39,401 nt of DNA from Candidatus Methylomirabilota bacterium (GTDB lineage Bacteria; Methylomirabilota; Methylomirabilia; Methylomirabilales; CSP1-5). Below, piece by piece: positions 1-5,963 of the stretch. The position numbers and the translations under genes are program-made. Under the pieces are notes generated by a model. It worked only from the letters and a program-made list of their open reading frames with translations, searched no databases and was not told the origin of the DNA. The DNA lies in contig JAPUFX010000083.1 in NCBI GenBank assembly GCA_027293415.1, positions 1 through 39,401 on the forward strand, read 5' to 3'. Positions within the stretch are counted from its first letter, which is position 1, and each line of letters starts with the position of its first letter.

Positions 1-2
1 TG

Positions 3-578
3 ACCCTGCACGCTGCCCGATCACGTCACACCAGACTACGAGCGATTGGGGCCGATGCGCGTCGTCTGCCCTTTGCCGATGACGTGTTTGACATCATCAT
101 CTCCAATTCAACGCTGGATCATTTCGAATCACCGTATGAAATCATTGGCAGTTTGTGTGAACTGCGTCGAGTACTACGGCCGGGTGGGCAACTGCTCCTG
201 ACGCTTGATAATCTCGCGAACCCGGTCATCGCTTTGCGCAACGTGTTGCCTTTTCGCCTGCTGAATCGCATGCGTATCGTGCCGTACTACGTCGGGGCCA
301 GCTGCGGCCCACTTCGTTTGCGGCGTATCGTGCAACAGGCCGGGCTAAAGGTGCTTGACGTCAGCGCCGTCATGCACTGTCCGCGTGTGTTCGCCGTAGC
401 CATAGCCCGCATGCTAGAAAAACACGCTGGTCAAGAGACACACAGACGCTTCTTGCGCTTTTTGATGACTTTCGAGCGCCTATCACGTTGGCCCACGCGC
501 TTTTTGACCGGCCATTTTGTTGCCGTCAGGGCCATTAAAGTTAAGGCACCTAGTGTCCCTCCAACTAAATCTCCCTAA
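3..578 (+). CDS. class I SAM-dependent methyltransferase, C-terminal part (5' end outside window)
   Basis: The frame is open from the first bases of the window, so the true start lies upstream. An in-frame ATG at 84 falls in the middle of the fold and is unlikely to be the start. The visible part has the core of a Rossmann methyltransferase of the ubiE/COQ5 (Methyltransf_11) kind: an acidic motif II (ADARRLPFADDVFDIIIS), then LDHF, and the post-motif LRRVLRPGGQLLLTLDN, where 'LRPGG' is a hallmark of the family. The N-terminal glycine-rich SAM loop is missing because it would lie before position 1. The substrate cannot be told. No downstream partner gene follows; a 573-base non-coding stretch comes next. 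Confidence 0.8.
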   Translation, partial: TLHAARSRHTRLRAIGADARRLPFADDVFDIIISNSTLDHFESPYEIIGSLCELRRVLRPGGQLLLTLDNLANPVIALRNVLPFRLLNRMRIVPYYVGASCGPLRLRRIVQQAGLKVLDVSAVMHCPRVFAVAIARMLEKHAGQETHRRFLRFLMTFERLSRWPTRFLTGHFVAVRAIKVKAPSVPPTKSP

Positions 579-1151
579 GCACAGCAAGCTTCCGCGAGGG
601 GCACTGAGGGGTTGTAGGGGAGAGACTCCCCTACGCTTGGGGGGTGCTCAGCGAGGCGAACGTCGAGCGCCGAATCCCGAAGGCTTTCGGGACTAGCGGA
701 AGTGACGCACCAAGGGGGATTGTTAGCGGGAAATAGTTGGTGCGGCACTAGTTGGCTCTTCGCACGTAACCCTTGGCAAGTGTTAACGAGGACAAGATGC
801 GATAGTCTCCGAGCGGTGCTAACATTTCATGGTCATGCAAGCCCTTCATCCGATATTCTCGACCTATCAGCGCCACTCCACATCGGTCGATTCGCAACAA
901 CTCCTTACAAACAAAAGACCTAATTGATTAGGCGGGACGCTCCGATCCATGCTGGCACTTGGTCTGCACTACCAGGTCGATGTCCTGGAGTCTCTGACCC
1001 TGGTAGGTTGCATTTTGAGTTACCAGTATCCGTCACAACCAAGGCCTTCCAGTGGGAGCGGATACGGTTCGCCGATGAGACTGGCGTCATACACAGCAGC
1101 AGGACATCCGGGGGATCAAAGACCGATCGTTTCACACATGAGAGGGCAACG
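579..1151. other. 573-base intergenic region with hairpins and the prepilin leader
   Basis: No convincing coding frame. It holds a perfect 9-bp hairpin at 614-634 (arms GTAGGGGAG and CTCCCCTAC, loop AGA) and a 6-bp hairpin at 676-691 (CCCGAA/TTCGGG), both after the methyltransferase stop. Neither is followed by a T run, so they are structured but not clear terminators. The right third holds the sigma-54-type promoter at 953-968 and a leader of about 170 bases running to the prepilin start. Confidence 0.6.
953..968 (+). promoter_or_regulatory. sigma-54-type promoter for the prepilin gene
   Basis: TGGCACTTGGTCTGCA contains the invariant GG (954-955) and GC (966-967) separated by exactly 10 bases, with the full TGGCAC -24 block and TGCA at -12. 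The predicted transcription start is about 979, giving a leader of about 170 bases to the ATG at 1152. Sigma-54 control of type IV pilin genes is well known in other bacteria (for example PilA of Pseudomonas). No activator-binding site was identified. Confidence 0.6.
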
Positions 1152-1523
1152 ATGAACAGACGATTGGATGATCGAGGCATGAGCCTCATCGAGGTGCTGA
1201 TCGCGTCGGTAATCCTTGCGTTTAGCATGGTAAGTCTCCTGAGTGCCTTCCCCGTTGCCTACGTGAATGTGGTCGTCGGCGGAGGTAGATCGAAGGTCAC
1301 GACCTATGCGCAGCAGATGATGGAACAGCTAAAGAATCAGCCTTTCAATCCTGGCCCCGTGAACCAGACGGACACCCCCGAGCCCAGGTACACCCGGACG
1401 TTGACGATCACGCAGGAGCCGGACACCAGCGCGCCGAACCGCCTGGCGAGGGTCACCGTGACTGTGAACTGGAGGGGCAGCCGGCCGCAGACCGTTACGT
1501 TTGAAACAATGCGGGCGGAGTAA
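1152..1523 (+). CDS. type IV prepilin-like protein (PilV/GspI-type pseudopilin)
   Basis: The 123-residue product starts with a short basic leader (MNRRLDDRG) followed by MSLIEVLIASVILAFS, the class III signal of type IV prepilins and pseudopilins. Prepilin peptidase would cut after Gly9, and the mature protein has the required Glu at +5 in front of a hydrophobic helix. The rest is a small globular tail ending in beta strands (TVTVNWRGSRPQTVTFE), typical of minor pilins. The frame is open further upstream, but ATG 1152 is chosen because it places the leader correctly and has AGAGGG about 6 bases before it. No pilus assembly genes are nearby, so it is an isolated (pseudo)pilin that must use machinery encoded elsewhere. 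Confidence 0.82.
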   Translation: MNRRLDDRGMSLIEVLIASVILAFSMVSLLSAFPVAYVNVVVGGGRSKVTTYAQQMMEQLKNQPFNPGPVNQTDTPEPRYTRTLTITQEPDTSAPNRLARVTVTVNWRGSRPQTVTFETMRAE

Positions 1524-1643
1524 ACGTGAGGTGATCTCGGTCATAGTAATAGATGACTGGCGTCATTGTCCGCAGGGGACATTCACGAGATATTATATAT
1601 AAGGATATGGATATGAAGGATGGTGGAATCGGCGAGGAAGGAC

Positions 1644-1862
1644 ATGCGTTGGGTAAGGTTGCGCCACGAGAGCTCCTGCGAGCAGTGTGGAGCGAATGTG
1701 GAGCGCTTTGTTGGCCTGATGAGAGACGGACGTCGGGCGGCCGAGGTCACCTTCTGTAGCGTTTGCTGCCCCGAAGTGAAGAGGGTAGTGGACATTGCCC
1801 GTGACCGACGGATCCGGAGGCGTCGCGCCCGGAAGGGGCAGGGCCTCGCACTAGCCTCTTGA
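1644..1862 (+). CDS. small cysteine-rich hypothetical protein
   Basis: A 72-residue basic protein, not recognised. It has a CEQC pair and a later CSVCC cluster about 30 residues on, spacing that could hold one zinc ion in a zinc-ribbon-like fold, and an Arg/Lys-rich C-terminus (RDRRIRRRRARKGQG) that could contact nucleic acid. ATG 1644 follows GAGGAAGG, although the gap is short (2 bases). An in-frame ATG at 1620 would add 8 residues. It lies 120 bases after the prepilin gene in the same direction. Coding status is plausible, not certain. Confidence 0.42.
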   Translation: MRWVRLRHESSCEQCGANVERFVGLMRDGRRAAEVTFCSVCCPEVKRVVDIARDRRIRRRRARKGQGLALAS

Positions 1863-1937
1863 GGCTGGCCGCCGCCTGGTCCGAGCTGAATCCTTTCTGA
1901 TCCCTGTCACAATCGACGGCGCACCAAACAGTCAGAC

Positions 1938-1980
1938 GCCTTCACGGGCGGAGCATAGTCCGCGAAGGCTTTTTGCTTTT
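1938..1980 (+). other. hairpin with GGAGCATA loop and T-rich tail (copy 1)
   Basis: Arms GCCTTC (1938-1943) and GAAGGC (1964-1969), then one A-C mismatch, then a 5-bp inner stem (1945-1949 with 1958-1962) closing the 8-base loop GGAGCATA, followed by TTTTTGCTTTT. Taken alone it resembles an intrinsic terminator. Its 5' arm and loop are nearly identical to those of the hairpin at 38661-38694, with different 3'-arm bases that keep the pairing. The sequence just upstream (from about 1904) aligns with the sigma-54 promoter of the distant copy, but its -24 GG is changed to GT, so this copy looks decayed. Confidence 0.6.
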
Positions 1981-2403
1981 GTGCGATTGGTGTTCAGAAG
2001 AGTAAGTCGAGTGGTCAATAAAGATTCCAGCGGAGTATTCCGGCCAGGTCAGTTTCGACTCGCGAGCAGGTGAAGAGTTAAAAGCGAGAGCAGATCCTGA
2101 ATCGATTCCTGCAAAGGGCCGTCCTCGCCGAGGTTGCGCACCAAGTTACGCAAGAGACTAGTCCCAGGCCAGAAGTATCCCTGTTCGACGAGGTTCATGA
2201 CGGGAACATGCTTCATGTCGTCACCCGTACTAAATTTCTCGCACCGAATGGTCGGCGCCGAGGTCCACATCCCTTCATCCCATGCAACGACAATGCCATG
2301 CGCTGGGCAAGCTAGGCAGCGCGGCCTTCGCGGAAGGTCTGGCGAGTTATATTCCGCGCTCTTGACATCCCTGGACGGGTAAGAGATGCTTCGGCTCTTT
2401 TCA

Positions 2404-2467
2404 AGTGACCCGGGGATGTAACCGGAGCAGGTATGACAGGCTGCCCACCTCCGGCACAGCCATTGCA
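2404..2467 (+). promoter_or_regulatory. sigma-54-type promoter with conserved upstream box
   Basis: CGGCACAGCCATTGCA at 2452-2467 carries GG (2453-2454) and GC (2465-2466) exactly 10 bases apart. Upstream, GTGA-CCCGGGG-GTAACC (2404-2423) and AGGC..CCCACCTC (2438-2451) are also found in the same order ahead of the promoter at 38629-38644, which suggests a shared activator site. The distance from GTAACC to the -24 GG is 29 bases here and 20 there, a difference close to one helical turn. Confidence 0.6.
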
Positions 2468-2468
2468 A

Positions 2469-2513
2469 CGCTTTCTCCGGTACGGTGCGGCCCCGGGAGG
2501 GCGTCTTTCATTT
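2469..2513 (+). terminator. leader hairpin with T-rich tail after the 2453 promoter
   Basis: CGCTTTCTCCGG (2469-2480) pairs imperfectly with CCGGGAGGGCG (2493-2503) and is followed by TCTTTCATTTT. It starts almost at the predicted transcription start (about 2478), so it would be an attenuator-like or 5'-protective hairpin rather than an end-of-gene terminator. Its loop lacks the GGAGCAYA found in the hairpins at 1938 and 38661. Confidence 0.4.
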
Positions 2514-2566
2514 TGATTGAGTTGCAGGGGTTGTGGGACCTATAAAACTGTAAGGAAGAGAAGGGC

Positions 2567-2803
2567 ATGAAAGAGTACACAAGTAGCCATCCAGTGACAC
2601 GGCCGGAGGCCACCCCTTCCCACTATGGCAACCCCGTGGGACATTATGGCAGAGTCTTACAAGTCTTGCGCACACTCGGTCTTTGGGCAGCCATCGGCTG
2701 TACCGCGTTCGGCCTCGTGTCCCTTTTCACTCCCGAACCTGCCTGGAGCTTACTCTATCTAGTTGGCTTCCCCGTTCTCTGCTTGATGCTCTTTGTATTC
2801 TAG
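2567..2803 (+). CDS. small two-helix membrane protein, unknown function
   Basis: The 78-residue product has a polar N-terminal tail of about 30 residues and two hydrophobic segments (about residues 36-54, LGLWAAIGCTAFGLVSLF, and 60-78, ending LCLMLFVF). AAGGAAG about 9 bases before the ATG gives a good ribosome binding site. It is the first frame downstream of the sigma-54-type promoter at 2452-2467, with a leader of about 90 bases containing a hairpin. No family recognised. The combination of promoter, leader and ribosome binding site is the main support. Confidence 0.55.
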   Translation: MKEYTSSHPVTRPEATPSHYGNPVGHYGRVLQVLRTLGLWAAIGCTAFGLVSLFTPEPAWSLLYLVGFPVLCLMLFVF

Positions 2804-3424
2804 TGCCGTTCCCACTTGAGAGGTGGTTCTACAGGGCTTCGACGGTGAGCTCAGCCGAACCGCTCACCACCCCGAGGAAGATCGAGGGGCCGAATGTGAG
2901 CAGTCTGCGTTGTTGCAAGGGTCGTGATCGAGGGGAGCGAGAAAGTTGGCGCGAATAGTTGGAACGGCACTAGGCGGCGAAGTCACGCGCTTTTAACTAA
3001 ACCTGATGGGGGCTGTGTATGTCTTGGAAATGTAAATGTGGGAGCATCGGATTTCGGGGCTTCACGAAAGAGAGAAAAATGGTGGTAGAAGAATCTCTGA
3101 AGAGCAATGACATATGGAGGAGGAGCGACGGTTAGACTCATGTACTGCGTGAACCGCCGTGAAGACATTTGACCCGAAGATTTCCGCAGGTATTGGCAAG
3201 ACGAGATATACGCTTCCTTGCTAAGCAAGTTCATCAAAATGTATCGAGCTGCTCGGTACGACCGGAATCTGACACTGAATATCCAGATGAACGCACAGAT
3301 CATGGGGAGGCAAGGAACGGGAACACCCTTCGATGGGATCATAGAGATACTGTAGTCGAGCCCCTCCTTCGAGATTCTTTGGAGGCGATCATATCTAGAT
3401 AACCACGTGGATCGAGGCTGACGA
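2804..3424. other. 621-base gene-poor region with possible coding debris
   Basis: No intact gene is supported. A 38-codon frame at 3019-3135 begins MSWKCKCGSIGFRGF. A frame at 3173-3355, with a TGA just before it at 3170-3172, encodes a protein-like stretch without a start (DEIYASLLSKFIKMYRAARY... ending DGIIEIL). Base composition is poorer in GC than in the metabolic genes. A long minus-strand frame over 2983-3525 overlaps the CPBP gene start and looks spurious. Confidence 0.4.
3140..3355 (+). pseudogene. possible remnant of an unidentified gene (in-frame stop)
   Basis: From ATG 3140 the frame gives MYCVNRREDI, a TGA stop at 3170-3172, then a 60-residue stretch with balanced composition (PEDFRRYWQDEIYASLLSKF and onward) ending at TAG 3355. 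The post-stop part has no start codon near its beginning. This may be the degraded 3' end of a transferred gene. Family not recognised; coincidence cannot be excluded. Confidence 0.22.
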
Positions 3425-4216
3425 GTGAATCCGGACGGACATATCGACATCGCGGGCGAGTCCGACGCCCACTCCACTTCTCCCTTGGGCGCGACACGAG
3501 CGCTGCTCATCTTTGCCGTGTACATCGCTTCTCAATTTGTCGCGAGTGTTCTCCTTGGAGTTGTGGTCGGTCTCACCTATGCGCTCAGCGGGGTGCAAGA
3601 TCCCGATGCAATTTCCGTAATCAGCAGCTCCGTACAAGGCCCCGCTCTTGTTATTGGATTGATCGTCAGCGCGCTGATCGTTGTTCAGATGGCACGGAGG
3701 TTCGCCCCCGGATCGATTAAAGGCAGGTCCAAGGACGGTATCGGTTGGTCACTCGGTGAGCCAGCGTATCTGCTGAGTGGGCTGGTCATCGGCATCACTC
3801 TTGGTCTTGGGTATCTGTCCGTCGCCTCGGTGCTCGTCCCACCCGATCCGGAGATGTCTCGGGGTCCACTGGCGGAGCTGGCGATCACCCCCGGGCTATC
3901 GCAATTATCTTGGGTCTTCATTGCGATCATCGTGGCTCCGCCTCTCGAGGAGTTCCTCTTTCGCGGCGTGCTATTCTCGGGAATCGCGCGATCCTGGGGG
4001 CAATCGATCGCCGCGCTGCTGGTGACCGCTCTCTTCGTGATCATCCACTTTCCAGAAACGATCCACTACTGGCCGTCGATGATCGCAGTCCTATTACTTG
4101 GGATCACCACACTCCTTATGCGCATCAAATCGGAGTCGCTAGGTCCCGCGGTCACATTACACGTCGCGTACAACCTCGTATTGGTTATTACGGTATTCCT
4201 TATTCCAATGGGCTAA
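3425..4216 (+). CDS. CPBP family intramembrane glutamic endopeptidase (CAAX protease/Abi)
   Basis: A 263-residue multi-pass membrane protein. The CPBP (Rce1/Abi) signatures are present: motif 1 EEFLFRG with Glu175-Glu176 and Arg180, motif 2 a phenylalanine/isoleucine-rich helix ending in His208, and motif 3 HVAYN with His246 and Asn250. These residues form the catalytic site inside the membrane. About seven hydrophobic segments are visible. The start is GTG 3425, with GAGG about 7 bases upstream. Bacterial members process peptides or modify membrane proteins, and the substrate here is unknown. The signal peptidase gene begins 17 bases after the stop, so the two may be co-transcribed. Confidence 0.85.
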   Translation: MNPDGHIDIAGESDAHSTSPLGATRALLIFAVYIASQFVASVLLGVVVGLTYALSGVQDPDAISVISSSVQGPALVIGLIVSALIVVQMARRFAPGSIKGRSKDGIGWSLGEPAYLLSGLVIGITLGLGYLSVASVLVPPDPEMSRGPLAELAITPGLSQLSWVFIAIIVAPPLEEFLFRGVLFSGIARSWGQSIAALLVTALFVIIHFPETIHYWPSMIAVLLLGITTLLMRIKSESLGPAVTLHVAYNLVLVITVFLIPMG

Positions 4217-4233
4217 CCCTGGATTACCAGCTC

Positions 4234-4755
4234 ATGAAGAGATCTGATGATGTCATACGCAATTTAGGATCCATGGTAAGAAAAATGTGTGTCGGATCGA
4301 GTTGGCGCCATACCTTGGTGCGGACTACAATTCTAGGCGCCTTGGTATACGGAATTTGCACGACGGTTTTCCTCCCCATCAGGGTACAGGGTGACAGCAT
4401 GCTCCCGGTGTATAAAACGGGTGATTACGGCTTCATGAATACCCTCGCCTACCGCTGGCCTAACCCAGAGCGTTTCGACGTTGTCGGCATCCGTATGGCG
4501 GGAAAGAGCGTGATGTATCTCAAACGCATTATCGGCTTGCCAGGTGAAACCGTACAGATCCATGACGGTATTGTTCACGTTGATGGACAGGTTCTTTCCG
4601 AACCGCATCTTCAACGCAGAGGTCACTGGGACTTGGAAGAACAATCCCTGAGCAAAGATGAGTATTTTGTTGTCGGCGATAACCGAGCAGTGCCCATGCA
4701 CCTCCATACGTTTGGTAAAGTGAAACGTTACAGAATTATTGGAAGGATGTGGTGA
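4234..4755 (+). CDS. signal peptidase I (S26 family)
   Basis: The 173-residue product has one N-terminal membrane anchor (about residues 31-48) followed by the S26 catalytic domain on the outer face. The nucleophile Ser55 is in GDSMLP and the general base Lys97 in MYLKRIIGLPGE; the YFVVGDNR box is at 144-151. After GDNR the usual SxDSR is replaced by AVPMHLHTFGKV, so box E is degenerate and this is probably a specialised (TraF/conjugal-like or lineage-specific) peptidase rather than the housekeeping LepB. Start ATG 4234 is uncertain; ATG 4273 or 4285 are alternatives. The stop overlaps the next gene (TGATG), indicating translational coupling. Confidence 0.85.
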   Translation: MKRSDDVIRNLGSMVRKMCVGSSWRHTLVRTTILGALVYGICTTVFLPIRVQGDSMLPVYKTGDYGFMNTLAYRWPNPERFDVVGIRMAGKSVMYLKRIIGLPGETVQIHDGIVHVDGQVLSEPHLQRRGHWDLEEQSLSKDEYFVVGDNRAVPMHLHTFGKVKRYRIIGRMW

Positions 4756-5252
4756 TGAAAAATCCCGTTGCGATAGCCGCAGTCGTACTCGGAATTCTGG
4801 TCGTTATTTGGCTTGTCTATCCGAAAAACGAAGAGTATCGCATTCGCCAACGTCTCCACGAGTTAGCCGACGTAGTATCCTCAACGCAACAGCAGAGAGA
4901 TGCAGCCCGCCTCATTCATATAGCCGGATTAAAGGAATTCTTTACAAAGGATGTAACCGTCCAACTCAACGGCAATATTCCAAGAGTCAAGGATCGCAAT
5001 ACTCTGCTTCAAATTGCACATGTTGCTCTGCAACAAGAACCGGGATTGACCGTTGCTTTCACAGACATTGCCGTGACTCACGATGATGGAACGCAGCAGG
5101 CTCGGGTGAATACGACGGTTGTTGTGACAGGGGTCCACAGTCCCAGAGCCAAATCCGTCGATGCGCAGGAACTGGAAATGGACTTGCTGAAGGCCGACGG
5201 CGAATGGCGCATCAGGGGCGTCCGGCCTGTGGAGGTCATGAAACTCGATTAA
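4755..5252 (+). CDS. membrane-anchored protein with an NTF2/SnoaL-like domain, unknown function
   Basis: A 165-residue protein: an N-terminal transmembrane helix (residues 6-22, AIAAVVLGILVVIWLVY), then an exported domain. Its helix-rich first half and beta-rich end (TVAFTDIAV, QARVNTTVVVTG, ADGEWRIRGV) resemble the cone-like NTF2/SnoaL fold. ATG 4755 overlaps the stop of the signal peptidase gene and sits 8 bases after GGAAGG. An upstream in-frame GTG at 4749 is less likely. The pairing with a signal peptidase suggests a role in envelope processing or a substrate of that enzyme; this is inference. Confidence 0.6.
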   Translation: MKNPVAIAAVVLGILVVIWLVYPKNEEYRIRQRLHELADVVSSTQQQRDAARLIHIAGLKEFFTKDVTVQLNGNIPRVKDRNTLLQIAHVALQQEPGLTVAFTDIAVTHDDGTQQARVNTTVVVTGVHSPRAKSVDAQELEMDLLKADGEWRIRGVRPVEVMKLD

Positions 5253-5293
5253 GGACCCGAAACCTCGCTGCAGTGTTGTAGAAATCAGCGCGC

Positions 5294-5461
5294 TTGACAC
5301 TACCAGGGATCCGGCCTTTAGTGCGACGGGAAAGCTACACGTGGCCGAGACGGCTACAGGCCGGATCCTCAGGTACCGTGGCGATTGTTAGGGGGCTTAT
5401 GAGTCCTAAACCCCCTGGCACAAGCGGTGCAAGGTCTTTTCGGGATCTCGGTGGTTTTTTT
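5294..5461 (+). ncRNA. candidate structured RNA with its own promoter
   Basis: TTGACA (5294-5299), a 17-base spacer and TTTAGT (5317-5322) form a possible sigma-70 promoter with a start near 5329. The following 130 bases include the right arm of the GGATCCGGCC inverted repeat, an AGGGGG/CCCCCT stem that competes with a TTAGG/CCTAA stem, GCAC/GTGC around AAGCG, and a T7 run at 5455-5461. No known RNA family was recognised. Whether it is transcribed is unknown. Confidence 0.28.
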
Positions 5462-5529
5462 AAGCCGCGCTACACCTCGTTCACGCCCCCCTTCTGGTAA
5501 GGATTTACAAGGTCGATTCCGGACGTCGC

Positions 5530-5558
5530 TTGACAGTCCTACCGCCTTACCCTAGACT
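5530..5558 (+). promoter_or_regulatory. sigma-70-type promoter
   Basis: A perfect -35 TTGACA (5530-5535), a 17-base spacer and TAGACT (5553-5558) as -10. The predicted start near 5565 lies ahead of the ATG at 5604 and rules out the TTG at 5559 as the start of the downstream gene. Confidence 0.65.
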
Positions 5559-5603
5559 TTGCCCGCCAGTATTAATTCGAGATCCCCGGAGGGCTTGCGC
5601 AGG

Positions 5604-5924
5604 ATGCCGTTACAGCGCCAGGACGCCGATGGTTCGCATATTGATGCGCTGGTGAAGAAGCACTTCGGCAGCGAATTTACGTGCTTTGTGACGCGCAATC
5701 ACCCTTTGGGGAGGTACGTCAAGGGGGAGATCCCTGACGTGATTGGCCGGCCCCGAAAGGTCCTCGTGCTGCCCTTGGGTTACGAGGTGATCGGACAGTT
5801 CAGGTGCGAGAGTGGTGATGTCCTGGAGTTTTATCGAGATCACGAGCAAGAAAAGGCGCGAGCCTTTGTGGAGGAGTACAAGAGTGCCTTTCAGCGGGAT
5901 CTTCGATTACAAGTCATCCCCTGA
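5604..5924 (+). CDS. hypothetical protein, 106 residues
   Basis: Not recognised. A soluble protein with mixed alpha/beta character: HIDALVKKHFG, then strands around FTCFVTRNHPLGRYV and KVLVLPLGYEVIGQF, and a charged C-terminal helix (HEQEKARAFVEEYKSAFQRDL). ATG 5604 is chosen because GGAGGG lies 10 bases upstream and a good sigma-70 promoter ends at 5558; the same frame is open back to a TTG at 5559, which would overlap the promoter. It is convergent with the glycolate oxidase genes, 39 bases apart. Confidence 0.6.
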   Translation: MPLQRQDADGSHIDALVKKHFGSEFTCFVTRNHPLGRYVKGEIPDVIGRPRKVLVLPLGYEVIGQFRCESGDVLEFYRDHEQEKARAFVEEYKSAFQRDLRLQVIP

Positions 5925-5963
5925 GGGACGACCAACGCAGCGCGCCACATCGACTTTCTGTGA

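Larger units (their letters stand above)
1863..2566. other. 704-base region with regulatory elements and no firm gene
   Basis: Contains the hairpin at 1938-1980, the sigma-54-type promoter module at 2404-2467 and its leader hairpin. A minus-strand frame runs 2468-2049 (139 codons). Its second half reads like protein (for example VMNLVEQGYFWPGTSLLRNL), but its first part overlaps the plus-strand promoter module and it has no recognisable family, so it is not called as a gene. It may be a remnant. Confidence 0.45.
5253..5603. other. 351-base intergenic region holding two promoters and a possible structured RNA
   Basis: No gene supported. A promoter-like pair at 5294-5322, a 10-bp perfect inverted repeat (GGATCCGGCC at 5307-5316 and GGCCGGATCC at 5359-5368), two mutually exclusive small hairpins around 5390-5417 and a seven-T run at 5455-5461 together suggest a short transcript. 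The promoter of the next gene lies at 5530-5558. Confidence 0.45.

Noticed and set aside
979-1151. c-di-GMP (GEMM) riboswitch in the prepilin leader
   Set aside because: A GGTTCGCCGATG string resembles the 3' end of the motif, but the core GCAAAGCC and CAGGGCAAACC segments are absent.
2983-3525. Minus-strand frame of 180 codons
   Set aside because: It overlaps the start of the CPBP protease gene on the other strand, has no motif and no ribosome binding site.
5294-5500. Small plus-strand frame of 68 codons
   Set aside because: It overlaps the putative structured RNA and promoter, has no ribosome binding site and no family signature.
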